Shown: positions 36,846-45,590 of the stretch, one piece after another
How positions within the stretch are numbered: position 1 is the first letter of the stretch
How the letters are laid out: each line of letters begins with the position of its first letter
Assembly: GCF_000169095.1 (NCBI RefSeq)
Contig: NZ_AAVU01000046.1
Location: 1 to 55,905 of the forward strand
Origin: Lyngbya sp. PCC 8106
GTDB lineage: Bacteria > Cyanobacteriota > Cyanobacteriia > Cyanobacteriales > Microcoleaceae
DNA length: 55,905 nucleotides
Direction of reading: 5' to 3'
The notes under the pieces: model-generated
Database searches by the model: none
What the model saw: the letters and a program-made list of their open reading frames with translations, nothing else
What the model was told of the DNA's origin: nothing
Made by a program: the position numbers and the translations under genes

Positions 36846-37127
36846 ATGAGTAATCAAGACCAAACACATCCCCAATATAAAAGCGATCGCGCGACAGTCG
36901 AGAGTTTAATTCAAGGTCAACAAACTGAATATAATCTCGCTGAATTGGCTCGTTTGAAAATTCGTTATCGAGGGTTTCCCGGTGCCAGAGATATTCAAAA
37001 AGATTTAGAAAAAATTATGCAAAACTGGCAATTAACTGAGGAAACTCTCTTTGAAAAAACTCGTGAAATACACGCCAAAGGGAAAGTATACACAGGGGGA
37101 AAAGAAGAACAAGAAGATTGGCTTTAA
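36846..37127 (+). CDS. DUF3288 family protein
   Basis: A 93-residue soluble protein of a cyanobacterial family of unknown function. Characteristic blocks are QTHPQYKSDRATVESLIQG, EYNLAELARLKIRYRGFPGA and DIQKDLEKIM, ending in EEQEDWL. ATG 36846 is preferred over TTG 36840. It precedes cobN by 131 bp on the same strand; a functional link is not established. Confidence 0.8.
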   Translation: MSNQDQTHPQYKSDRATVESLIQGQQTEYNLAELARLKIRYRGFPGARDIQKDLEKIMQNWQLTEETLFEKTREIHAKGKVYTGGKEEQEDWL

Positions 37128-37258
37128 TTCAGGAAAAAGCTTACAGTCACCAGTGTTTTTCTGTCACCCTAACTAAAATGAAGGAGATCAAATATTTTTT
37201 TCTCCGCTGAGAATGACAGGTCAAAAAAATCTAATTATTTCAATAGAGAACAGTATAA

Positions 37259-40200
37259 ATGCACCGAATTTCTGCAACACCGGGCGGCTGGACTCCTGAC
37301 ACAGAAGGAGTAATTTTCATCGAACAAACACCTGCACCGATTATTTTTTTAACCGCAGCAGATACCGATATTCAAACCCTCGCTACCGCAGTTGATCAAC
37401 TTCCAAAGAATTTTCCCGCCCTCCGAGTAGCTAACCTTTTACAACTCCAACAACAGTTAACTATCGATACTTATGCTGAGGATATTTTAACTCAAGCAAA
37501 AGTTATTATCATTCGACTCTTAGGCGGACGTTCTTATTGGAATTATGGCTTAGAAGTTGTTGAAGAAACAGTAGAAAAAACGGGTGCAAAATTAATCATC
37601 CTTCCCGGAGATGATCGCCCCGATCCTGACTTAATGAGTCATTCAACCGTTTCTCTCAAAACCGTTAATCAACTTTGGCATTATTTCACCGAAGGCGGAA
37701 TTGAGAACTATACAAACGCTTTATTATTTATTGCTAAAACTTGTTTAAATCAACCCCATAATTATCAGCCTCCCGTTTCTGTTCCTCGTGTCGGAATTTA
37801 TCAAACTCAAACCCTAAAAAAAACAGAGAATCCTCATGTCGGTTTACTCTTTTATCGCGCCCATTATCTCTCTGGAAATGTTCGCCCCATAGAAGCCCTT
37901 TGTCAAGCTTTAACCGAACGTAATTTAAACCCAATCCCTGTATTTGTCTCCTCTTTGCGTGATCCAGATGTTCAAGCCGAAGTAATCACCGAACTGCAAA
38001 AAAACAGCAATAATCAGATTGAAATCCTTCTCAATACAACCAGTTTTTCCATTGCTTCAATTTCCGAAGATTCTACCGTCAATTCTCCCCTTTTTAGCTT
38101 AGATATTCCCATTTTACAAGTCATTTTCAGCAGTCAAACCATTCAACAATGGGAAGCCGATTTTCAAGGACTTTCGCCCCGAGATGTGGCGATGAATGTC
38201 GCGTTACCCGAAGTCGATGGACGTATTATTACTCGCGCCGTTTCCTTCAAAGCTGTAGAAACTTGGAATTCGCAGTTAGAAACCGATGTAATTGGGTATA
38301 TTCCAGTTAATAATCGTATACAATTTGTAGCCGATCTCGCCGCAAATTGGGTGAAATTACGCCAAAAAAAAGCTACAGAAAAACGTATTGCGATCATTCT
38401 CGCCAACTACCCCACCGCAGATGGACGACTAGCTAATGGAGTGGGGCTTGACACACCCGCCAGTTGTGTGCATATCTTCACAGCATTGCAACAAGCAGGA
38501 TACGATATTCAAAACTTCCCTAACACCGGAGAAGAACTCATTCAACGCTTAACTTCTGGTATTACCAATGATCCCGAAGGACGAGAACTAAGAACTATTC
38601 AACAGTCATTAAATTGGGAAGATTTTCAACAGTATTTTGATCAACTTCCAAGTTCCATACAAACCGCAATTTGTCAACGCTGGAAGCCTGATTTCTCTGA
38701 AACTTCTCATCCTAAACTATTCCCAATTGCCGGAATTCAACTGAATAATATTTTTGTCGGAATTCAACCCAGTCGCGGCTATGATCGCGATCCCAGTTTA
38801 AACTATCATGCCCCAGATTTAGAACCGACTCCCGACTATTTAGCCTTCTATTATTGGCTACGATATCAATTTCAAGCTGATGCTATTATTCATGTCGGAA
38901 AACATGGTAATTTGGAATGGTTGCCGGGAAAAAGTGTGGGATTATCTGAAACTTGTTACCCTGAAATTGCCCTCAGCGCTATGCCTCATTTATACCCCTT
39001 TATTGTTAACGATCCGGGGGAAGGTTCACAGGCTAAACGTCGTTCTCAAGCCGTCATTTTAGATCATCTTACACCGCCTCTAACTCGGGCTGAACTCTAC
39101 GGATCATTACAGCAGTTAGAAGGGCTAGTCGATGAATATTATGAAGCACAAAGTTTAGATCCATCTCGGCTACCGATGATTAAAAATCGTCTGCAAGATT
39201 TGATTAAAACAGAAAATTTAAACCAAGATTTGGGCTTGGCTGAACATCAACTCGATCCACAAACTTTAAACACAATTGATGGTTATTTATGTGAACTCAA
39301 AGAAGCACAAATTCGAGATGGTTTACATATTTTTGGGCAATGTCCGACTGGGCGACAGTTAAGAGATTTAATCCTGTCAATTGCCCGAAATCCAAGTTCT
39401 CAGCGTTTAGGACTAACTCGGGCGATCGCTGAAGATTGGCAATTAGAATTTGACCCCCTAACAACGGATTTTTCGGAATTTTTAAACCCCAACTTAACTT
39501 TACAAAATCAAGTTTGTCTCACGGTTGGCGATGCGGTTGAGGTGATAGAAAACCACGCAGCCAGTTTAGTTGAAAAAATCATCGCAGGGGAAACAGTAAA
39601 CACTGGACAATTAACCCAAAAAGAGTTACAATGGATCGAGAAAAAACTATTGCCGAACCTGCAAAAAACCCATCAAGAAATCACTCACTTATTAAAAGGC
39701 TTAGAAGGGCGATATATTCCCAGTGGTTCATCCGGTGCGCCCACAAGAGGAAGACCTGATGTTTTACCCACTGGACGGAACTTTTATTCAGTTGATATTC
39801 GGGCTATTCCCACAGAAACAGCATGGAGAGTGGGTCAACTCGCAGCAGACGCTTTAATTGAACGTTTTACTCAAGAAAATGGTGAATATCCACAAACATT
39901 AGGACTGTCTGTTTGGGGAACTTCTACGATGAGAACCGGAGGCGATGATATGGCGGAGGCGTTGGCGTTATTAGGGGTTCAACCCGTGTGGGATGGGCCT
40001 TCTCGTCGAGTCGTTGATTTTGAGATTTTACCTATTTCTATTTTGGGGCGTCCGCGTGTTGATGTGACGTTAAGAATTTCCGGTTTTTTCCGAGATGCGT
40101 TTCCGAATTTAATTGATTTATTTGATCAAGCAGTTGTGGCGGTTTCTCAACTCGATGAACCTCCAGAATTAAATCCTTTAGCCGCACAAGTTCAGCAAGA

Positions 40201-41014
40201 AACAGAAGTTTTAATGACAACAGGATTAACCAAAGAACAGGCTGAAATTCGTTCTCGTTATCGTGTTTTTGGTTCCAAACCCGGTGCTTATGGGGCGGGT
40301 TTACAAGGGTTAATTGCATCTCAAAATTGGACGGATGAACAGGATTTAGCTAGGGCTTATATTAACTGGAGTAGTTACGCTTATACAAGTCAATCTAATG
40401 GGACGAGTCAGAGTAAGTTGGGGGGAGTTTCGGCACCGGAAGCCTTTAAAAATCGTCTCCAACAAATGCAGATTGTTTTGCATAATCAAGACAACCGAGA
40501 ACATGATATATTAGACTCGGATGATTATTATCAATTTCAAGGCGGTTTAACGGCGTCTGTTCGGGCAATTACCGGGAAAAATCCACATACTTATTTTGGT
40601 GATAATGCTCAACCGGAACGTCCGAAAGTGCGACAATTAAAAGAGGAAATTGCCAAAGTTTATCGATCTCGGGTAATTAATCCCAAATGGATAGCCGGAG
40701 TGATGCGACATGGGTATAAAGGGGCGTTTGAAATGGCGGCAACGGTAGATTATTTGTTTGCCTATGATGCAACGACAAACTGTGTGGAAGATTTTATGTA
40801 TGAAGGGGTAGCTAAAGCTTATTTGTTGGATAAAACGGTACAGAAATTTATCCAAGAAAAAAATCCTTGGGCGTTGCGAGATATGGCTGAACGTTTGTTA
40901 GAAGCCAATCAACGGGGTTTGTGGCAAGCGTCAAATCAGGCAATGCTAGAGGATTTGAGAACGATAGTACATGAAGCCGAAGGTGCCGTTGAAGCTGTTA
41001 ACTCCGGGGGATGA
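37259..41014 (+). CDS. cobN: Cobaltochelatase large subunit CobN
   Basis: A 1251-residue CobN/ChlH-family chelatase subunit. It would bind the corrin substrate and, with AAA+ partner subunits, insert cobalt in the aerobic cobamide pathway. The opening MHRISATPGGWTPDTEGVIFI is typical of cyanobacterial CobN, as are HVGKHGNLEWLPGKSVGLS, NDPGEGSQAKRRSQAVI and RHGYKGAFEMAATVDYLFAY (metal/tetrapyrrole region with His and Glu). Length is closer to CobN than to the roughly 1330-residue ChlH, and the N-terminus is CobN-like. CobS/CobT are not nearby; in cyanobacteria ChlI and ChlD may serve (inference). No cobalamin riboswitch was recognised in the 131-bp upstream gap. Confidence 0.93.
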   Translation: MHRISATPGGWTPDTEGVIFIEQTPAPIIFLTAADTDIQTLATAVDQLPKNFPALRVANLLQLQQQLTIDTYAEDILTQAKVIIIRLLGGRSYWNYGLEVVEETVEKTGAKLIILPGDDRPDPDLMSHSTVSLKTVNQLWHYFTEGGIENYTNALLFIAKTCLNQPHNYQPPVSVPRVGIYQTQTLKKTENPHVGLLFYRAHYLSGNVRPIEALCQALTERNLNPIPVFVSSLRDPDVQAEVITELQKNSNNQIEILLNTTSFSIASISEDSTVNSPLFSLDIPILQVIFSSQTIQQWEADFQGLSPRDVAMNVALPEVDGRIITRAVSFKAVETWNSQLETDVIGYIPVNNRIQFVADLAANWVKLRQKKATEKRIAIILANYPTADGRLANGVGLDTPASCVHIFTALQQAGYDIQNFPNTGEELIQRLTSGITNDPEGRELRTIQQSLNWEDFQQYFDQLPSSIQTAICQRWKPDFSETSHPKLFPIAGIQLNNIFVGIQPSRGYDRDPSLNYHAPDLEPTPDYLAFYYWLRYQFQADAIIHVGKHGNLEWLPGKSVGLSETCYPEIALSAMPHLYPFIVNDPGEGSQAKRRSQAVILDHLTPPLTRAELYGSLQQLEGLVDEYYEAQSLDPSRLPMIKNRLQDLIKTENLNQDLGLAEHQLDPQTLNTIDGYLCELKEAQIRDGLHIFGQCPTGRQLRDLILSIARNPSSQRLGLTRAIAEDWQLEFDPLTTDFSEFLNPNLTLQNQVCLTVGDAVEVIENHAASLVEKIIAGETVNTGQLTQKELQWIEKKLLPNLQKTHQEITHLLKGLEGRYIPSGSSGAPTRGRPDVLPTGRNFYSVDIRAIPTETAWRVGQLAADALIERFTQENGEYPQTLGLSVWGTSTMRTGGDDMAEALALLGVQPVWDGPSRRVVDFEILPISILGRPRVDVTLRISGFFRDAFPNLIDLFDQAVVAVSQLDEPPELNPLAAQVQQETEVLMTTGLTKEQAEIRSRYRVFGSKPGAYGAGLQGLIASQNWTDEQDLARAYINWSSYAYTSQSNGTSQSKLGGVSAPEAFKNRLQQMQIVLHNQDNREHDILDSDDYYQFQGGLTASVRAITGKNPHTYFGDNAQPERPKVRQLKEEIAKVYRSRVINPKWIAGVMRHGYKGAFEMAATVDYLFAYDATTNCVEDFMYEGVAKAYLLDKTVQKFIQEKNPWALRDMAERLLEANQRGLWQASNQAMLEDLRTIVHEAEGAVEAVNSGG

Positions 41015-41237
41015 GTGGCAGTGTATCTGAAATGAAAAATCAAGACTATATATACATCTAAAGTCATCTATCAGATTAATTATAGTTATCATATCAGGAA
41101 TGATAGATTAAAATAATTTGATAAAAAATTATTCTTAAGATCCGATCAATTGAAACAACAGACTCTATAATAAAGCATTGGACACCTAGAGTCTTCACTT
41201 TCCGATAAAAAGATGGAATATCCAATTGGAGGTTTCC

Positions 41238-42776
41238 ATGAGTCTATTTCGTCGTCTGAAACAATCAAAGTTTTTGGGTTGGATTGTCGCCGCATTGCTG
41301 TTGGCGGTAACATTGTTTAATTTTCAGCAGAAACAAGTTAACAGTACCCCTTCAGCATCTTTGCTTGCGGAACAGACTACTCAAAATGTAGCAATTGTCA
41401 ACCCGGAAAATTCGTCAAATTCTACTCAAAATTCTCAAATTGAAACGATTGCGAAATCAAACGCTTGTACAGAACAAAGTCCGTTTGATGAATCAGTTCG
41501 ATTTGCACTCAGAGGCTCGAATTTAGCCCAAACCGCAAAAACAAAGCAACAATGGGATGAAGTTGCCCGGAACTGGGTTCAGGCGGTGGCTTGGATGCAA
41601 GCGGTTCCTCCCAATAGTCCTAAACGGGCTTTTGCGGAGAAAAAAGTGGTTGAATATATGCGAAATTTAACCTATTCCCAACAGCAAGCCGCAAAAACTC
41701 AAATGACGAGTCAGTTTCCGAGTTTTGATAGCGAACTCCTCGATGAACAATTGCAACTTTATCTGTCTTATCTCAGCACTGTTGGGAAACCTGATATTTT
41801 AATTGTTGGCAGTTCTCGTGCTTTGCAAGGGATTGATCCGAGGGAAATGAAACAAGCTTTAGCCGCAAAAGGGTATCAAGGCTTAAAGATTTTTAACTTT
41901 GGAGTCAATGGCGCAACCGCTCAAGTTGTAGACTATGTTTTAACAGACCTATTAACACCTAATCAACTCCCCAAAATGATTGTTTGGGCTGATGGAGTCA
42001 GGGCGCTCAATAGTGGTCGAATTGACCGCACCTATCAATCGATTATCGCTTCAGAAGGACACAAACGTTTAGCTTCGGGTGTTCGTCCTCAATTGACCTC
42101 AACTCAATCAGATAACACACAAACTTGTTATCAATTGCCGCAATCTTGTAGTGCTAAACCGAAATGGGTTCTCCCTCAAGCTCATCAAGATCAGCAGATT
42201 TTTGACCAAGATTTTTCACTGAAAAATGCTAACTTAAAATCGTTTTCTCCAGTTGCATTTAATTCTGCTACATCCCCACAGGTTAGTCCTCTTTTTTATC
42301 GTCCCTCTGAACAGACTTCTGCAACATTAATTTCACTGAATACCACCATAGATGCTAATGGTTTTTTGTCTGCACCTAGTCGTTATAATCCCTATACTTA
42401 CTATCAGCAACGTCCCTATGTTTCAGGTCGCTATGATGGAGATTATCGCGCTTTCAATTTAGCTGGAGAACAGGCGAGGGCATTCAGTTCAGTGATCGGG
42501 TACGTGAAGACTCAAAATATTCCACTGGTTTTTGTTAATTTACCGCTTACCGATGACTATTTAGATTCCTATCGCTGGTGGGCTGAACAGGAATTTCAAA
42601 ACAATATGCAGCGACTTTCTCAAGAGTATGGATTTATTTTTATTGATCTGTCTGAAGCTGCTTTAACCCGGTATGAATACTTCGTTGATCCGAGTCATTT
42701 AAACCGCTATGGGGCGCAAGTTGTCGCCCAAAAATTAGCCGGACAATCTGCTATTCCTTGGCCGCGATCGCAGTAG
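41238..42776 (+). CDS. Secreted/anchored DUF1574-like SGNH-fold protein
   Basis: A 512-residue protein with one N-terminal membrane anchor or signal (about residues 12-30, FLGWIVAALLLAVTLFNF). A low-complexity Asn/Ser stretch follows, then a helical region. An SGNH-hydrolase-like core has block I ILIVGSSRALQGI, the Gly/Asn region FNFGVNGATAQVV, and a C-terminal DPSHLNRYG resembling the Asp-x-x-His catalytic pair. This layout fits the cyanobacterial DUF1574 proteins, which may act on cell-envelope polysaccharides such as by O-acetylation or deacetylation. ATG 41238 follows a GGAGG Shine-Dalgarno sequence and is preferred over the upstream TTG. It lies 223 bp after cobN. Confidence 0.78.
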   Translation: MSLFRRLKQSKFLGWIVAALLLAVTLFNFQQKQVNSTPSASLLAEQTTQNVAIVNPENSSNSTQNSQIETIAKSNACTEQSPFDESVRFALRGSNLAQTAKTKQQWDEVARNWVQAVAWMQAVPPNSPKRAFAEKKVVEYMRNLTYSQQQAAKTQMTSQFPSFDSELLDEQLQLYLSYLSTVGKPDILIVGSSRALQGIDPREMKQALAAKGYQGLKIFNFGVNGATAQVVDYVLTDLLTPNQLPKMIVWADGVRALNSGRIDRTYQSIIASEGHKRLASGVRPQLTSTQSDNTQTCYQLPQSCSAKPKWVLPQAHQDQQIFDQDFSLKNANLKSFSPVAFNSATSPQVSPLFYRPSEQTSATLISLNTTIDANGFLSAPSRYNPYTYYQQRPYVSGRYDGDYRAFNLAGEQARAFSSVIGYVKTQNIPLVFVNLPLTDDYLDSYRWWAEQEFQNNMQRLSQEYGFIFIDLSEAALTRYEYFVDPSHLNRYGAQVVAQKLAGQSAIPWPRSQ

Positions 42777-42866
42777 AAGATTGATAATTAATTACTGTAA
42801 TGCCACCGCCCGTCAACAGCGATGGCATTCTTGTTAATCAGAATTAGCCCCTCAGAATGAATCTGA

Positions 42867-43565
42867 TTACCACAATCCTCGAACTGGAGGTGGAGGAGCA
42901 ACCGGACGCGGTGCGGGTGGTGGGGGTACCGGAGGCGCAGGAGGACGCGGTGCTTGCAACGGTGCAGGCCCCGGTAGACTGATCTCTTGCAAGGAACATC
43001 CCGACTTGCTATAACGAGATGCTGTTCTCAGCAATGATTCTAAATCAGTTGCTAAACCCTGAATTTTTTCAACTGTCTCTGGAATGTTGGCGACATCAAC
43101 GTATAATCCAGGAACAGGATACTTCTTGATTAAGTCCAGGAAAGAGATTTTGCCATCATCACTAACGGCATTAATTAAAGCCGCGTGTATGGCGTGGGAG
43201 TTTTCTACACGGCGATGGGTTCGCAAAGTCAAAGCAATATCTTCGACAATTTCCATGCCTGTCGGACTACAGATCAAACAGGAAAAAGGAACCAGATCAA
43301 AGCCCACTTCGAGAGTCATTAGACCCCGTAAAGTCTCTTCGTCGATCCCGGAACGACCAACAATCTGGCCGATCGTTTTGGTTTTTTCGCCCGTCTCCGC
43401 AAATTCTTCGAGATCTCGAACTCGAATTGGGGCTTGGAACGGGCCGTAGGTTAAAACGACTCGATCCGCAGCTATGGCACTCGGGCCACTCATCACCACA
43501 CTCGCGATTGCGCCTAGAACTAATCCCGGACGGAACCGTTTGAAACTTGGTCTTTTCATTGTCAA
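42867..43565 (-). CDS. DUF1400 secreted protein with proline-rich tail
   Basis: A 232-residue protein of the cyanobacterial DUF1400 family, often found as the N-terminal part of putative alpha/beta hydrolases. The signal peptide is clear (basic MKRPSFKRFRPG, hydrophobic core, AIAA-type cleavage). The DUF1400 domain covers about residues 34-170 (VVLTYGPFQAPIRVRDLEEFAETG, PFSCLI and ISFLDLIKKYP). No hydrolase domain follows. Instead the last 45 residues are Pro/Ala-rich (PRPPAPPVPPPPAPRP), suggesting a periplasmic or wall-associated linker. It is convergent with the DUF1574-like gene. The large gene-free region lies upstream. Confidence 0.85.
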   Translation of the reverse strand: MTMKRPSFKRFRPGLVLGAIASVVMSGPSAIAADRVVLTYGPFQAPIRVRDLEEFAETGEKTKTIGQIVGRSGIDEETLRGLMTLEVGFDLVPFSCLICSPTGMEIVEDIALTLRTHRRVENSHAIHAALINAVSDDGKISFLDLIKKYPVPGLYVDVANIPETVEKIQGLATDLESLLRTASRYSKSGCSLQEISLPGPAPLQAPRPPAPPVPPPPAPRPVAPPPPVRGLW

Positions 43566-43619
43566 CCGATTCGTTGGAATTGATTGTTATTTGCGTTAAA
43601 TCATGAACTACCTACACCC

Positions 43620-43900
43620 AATCAAAAATTAGGTTGTCGGCTTCCGGTTTCAACCGCTAAGGCCTGAGCGCAACAACGTTACTGTTGGCTTGACTTAGCG
43701 TCCACAGGTTTTGCTCAGTTTCCTGGCTACTCCCTGCTACAAGCCCGAAGACTTGACCCGGCAACTACCCTGGCTCTCAAGGCAGATCATTTGATTTCTG
43801 ATTTTACAGACAGACTCGCCTTCGGTTTTACCCATTATGACGAGATCTGATTTTCAGCTTAAATGGAGTTGCTCGGTTTCACAAGATCTCACCTAAAAAT
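43620..43900. ncRNA. Structured intergenic segment of unknown type (candidate ncRNA)
   Basis: Nested complementary blocks suggest RNA or ssDNA structure: CTGAGC (43664-43669) with GCTCAG (43713-43718), enclosing CAACA/TGTTG around 43671-43687. GGCT/AGCC and CAAG/CTTG pairs follow at 43725-43755, and CGAG/CTCG at 43840-43876. GC content is above that of neighbouring intergenic DNA and no coding frame fits. It may be an omega-RNA-like scaffold connected with the hairpin at 44003 or an unrelated small RNA; the strand is uncertain. Confidence 0.3.
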
Positions 43901-43995
43901 TTAGGGTTTTGGATCGATTGATCAAGAGTAAAGTGTTCGCTTTGTAACATTCCTAGAAAATCTGAGGAATATTTCACGGGAAATAGTCCGGTAGA

Positions 43996-44330
43996 GTGGA
44001 AGCCCCGTGTCTTTAGACCGGGGAGGAAACTCGACACGAGCGGTTTTAACCGCCTGTAAAAAAATTAATGGGGGTATGGTTGCCCCCAACACCCATTTCT
44101 GGGGTAATGTTTGCCTCGCCAATGTTATCGGTCGGTACTTTCGACAACACACTGTCTTACCCCTCGTAGGACTGTTTAATGCTGTGGTTCTAGAGCCGGA
44201 GACTGGCCACGCATCTCCGGGTCGGAACGTTAACTCTTGCCGATAACGTAGCCCTCAAGGGACTTAGGCGGGTACTAGCTACCTAAAAAGAGAAGCATGA
44301 TGCCCCGTCTCTTTAGAGCGGGGTGCTGAC
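43996..44330 (+). mobile_element. IS200/IS605-type remnant with two covarying end hairpins
   Basis: Two near-identical hairpins lie exactly 300 bp apart: CCCCG-T-GTC-TTTA-GAC-CGGGG at 44003-44023 and CCCCG-T-CTC-TTTA-GAG-CGGGG at 44303-44323. The G-C pair 44009/44018 is replaced by C-G at 44309/44318, a compensatory change that keeps the stem. This GCCCCGTCTCTTTAGAGCGGGG form resembles right ends of tnpB-carrying elements of the family. Between them one frame ends with TGHASPGRNVNSCR and stop at 44244-44246, which looks like a decayed TnpB C-terminus. No complete transposase is present. Confidence 0.55.
44160..44325 (+). ncRNA. Candidate omega RNA (TnpB guide scaffold) without intact tnpB
   Basis: TnpB guide RNAs start in the 3' part of tnpB and end at the element's right-end hairpin, with the adjacent flank as guide. 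Here a tnpB-tail-like frame (stop 44246) is followed by 56 bases and then the end hairpin 44303-44323. Stems inside include a perfect 7-bp CCGGAGA (44196-44202)/TCTCCGG (44214-44220), and ACGTTA/TAACGT near 44228-44250. The bases after 44323 (TGCTGAC...) would be the guide. Expression and function are unproven. Confidence 0.35.
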
Positions 44331-44900
44331 TAAAACCTTCTGAAAAAATTCTGAGCAACTGTTCTACAAAACCTGTACAAAACGTCGCATTACAACACTT
44401 TTGCACTGTTTGCTTCCTGTTTCAAACCAGGACTGTCGGCAGCACCCTGTCCACAGGCTGAAAATCGGCTGGAACCCAACCTATTATTGAGTTTTCAATG
44501 AAAACTTTGGATCTCTACTCCACTATTTTCAGGAAATTTAAAACTGATGGCTTTACTCGGTTACCTTTTTACAGGCTGCCCACTAGACAAGAATTCTCTG
44601 GGATGTCAAGCCTTAAATGCTTTAATCGCTTGGTTTTCGCGTTTTTTGATTGTATCACATTCAGAAAATACCTTGAAGCAACTCAAAGTAACGCAAATCG
44701 TATACTAGATTACATCTCTCCCCTGCTCCTCGCCCTGATGGGGTTGATCTCAACGCTTGTTTGTCGTCAGTGAATCCCAAAATATTCATTTCCCGTACTG
44801 CTCTGTGCGACTAAATCGCTCTCTCAAAAGTTCCCCAAAGTTAAAATTAATTTTTGTCGAGGTGAAACTTCAAAATTCTTATCTTTCAGGGGGATTTTTC
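44331..44900. other. Gene-free stretch without recognisable content
   Basis: There is no convincing gene here. A small frame at 44498-44773 has no protein-like composition. One CCTGT-CC-ACAGG quasi-palindrome (44446-44457) contains a CTGTCCACA, a weak DnaA-box resemblance. Confidence 0.4.
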
Positions 44901-44905
44901 CCATA

Positions 44906-44968
44906 GATTCCACAGATGTTCCACAAACTAAGACCGTGTTTTCCACAGATGAGATACACTTTTCCACA
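44906..44968 (+). other. Phased cluster of DnaA-box-like sites (candidate origin or DnaA-controlled region)
   Basis: Four same-direction nonamers: GATTCCACA (44906-44914), TGTTCCACA (44917-44925), and two perfect TTTTCCACA (44939-44947 and 44960-44968). TTTTCCACA is the DnaA box used at characterised cyanobacterial origins. Offsets are 11, 22 and 21 bp, i.e. near whole helical turns. An AT-rich stretch lies about 80 bases downstream (45047-45100). No dnaA or dnaN gene is in this window, so origin identity is a hypothesis. Confidence 0.4.
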
Positions 44969-45276
44969 AGCAATAACGATATTAGAGGATCTGACTGCCC
45001 GATTGGGGATTTTGCGATCGCCGACACAAAGCCGCTCAGACTTCGGTTTTAATTTAAAGTTTTGTAACAAAAACTAGACTAAAAGCCTGATTATTCCGTA
45101 AACAATATGGGAGGAGTCCCCAGGTTGTAACAGTTCTCAACATTGACAACCCTACCCCCTTCTAGCACACAATATCGACTACCGATTTCTAGATTTTAGA
45201 GGAAAGGCTGTAGGGCAGTCCCACCCCCAAAATCTCAAAAAATAGGTATTGTGTATATCACCTTAAGAGTAGCTAT

Positions 45277-45495
45277 ATGAACACCAGTGTAAGTATCCTG
45301 GCGGAAATTCCTGAAATCTTGCACGAATCCCTCCAGGGCTATCTCGATAGCCATCCGGATTGGGATCAAGATCGGGTGTTTGCTGCGGCTTTGTCACTAT
45401 TTTTGTTACAAAATGGTAGTGATCAAACCCCAGAAGCCGAACAGAACCATCGTCAAGCCGCCCGTATCTACCTAGAAACTTTATTTCAATCTTGA
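45277..45495 (+). CDS. DUF2811 family small protein
   Basis: A 72-residue cyanobacterial protein of unknown function. The family pattern is MNTSVSILAEIPEILHESL, SHPDWDQDRVFAAALSLFLLQ and ARIYLETLFQ. The N-terminal strand plus two helices resemble a ribbon-helix-helix layout, so DNA binding is possible (inference). It lies 95 bp upstream of hemY on the same strand, with a perfect palindrome in the gap. The 1.7 kb gene-free region lies upstream. Confidence 0.82.
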   Translation: MNTSVSILAEIPEILHESLQGYLDSHPDWDQDRVFAAALSLFLLQNGSDQTPEAEQNHRQAARIYLETLFQS

Positions 45496-45532
45496 GGGAG
45501 ATCCCCCCCTGTAAGACAATGGTTATTGGCGA

Positions 45533-45548
45533 GATGTAATATTACATC
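45533..45548. promoter_or_regulatory. Perfect 16-bp palindrome, candidate operator of hemY
   Basis: GATGTAATATTACATC is exactly self-complementary and is centred 50 bp before the hemY start codon. It resembles a dimeric repressor or activator operator; the cognate factor is unknown. It does not have the NtcA GTA-N8-TAC spacing. Confidence 0.5.
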
Positions 45549-45590
45549 CATTCTTACGCCCCATGCCCTCATTGCAAATTTCAATGTTTT

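Noticed and set aside
36585..36875. 96-codon minus-strand frame between two small genes
   Set aside because: It overlaps the better-supported plus-strand genes and has no recognisable features.
37128..37258. Cobalamin riboswitch in front of cobN
   Set aside because: The gap is too short and shows no B12-box-like conserved sequence.
37259..41014. Magnesium chelatase ChlH instead of CobN
   Set aside because: The N-terminus and overall length fit cyanobacterial CobN better; ChlH is longer.
44007..44246. 79-codon frame between the two end hairpins taken as an intact gene
   Set aside because: Only the last about 20 residues resemble a TnpB tail; the start lies inside the first hairpin, so it is better read as an element relic or guide-RNA region.
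44498..44773. 91-codon frame in the gene-free interval
   Set aside because: No protein-like pattern, no homologue recalled, and it lies among non-coding and repeat sequence.
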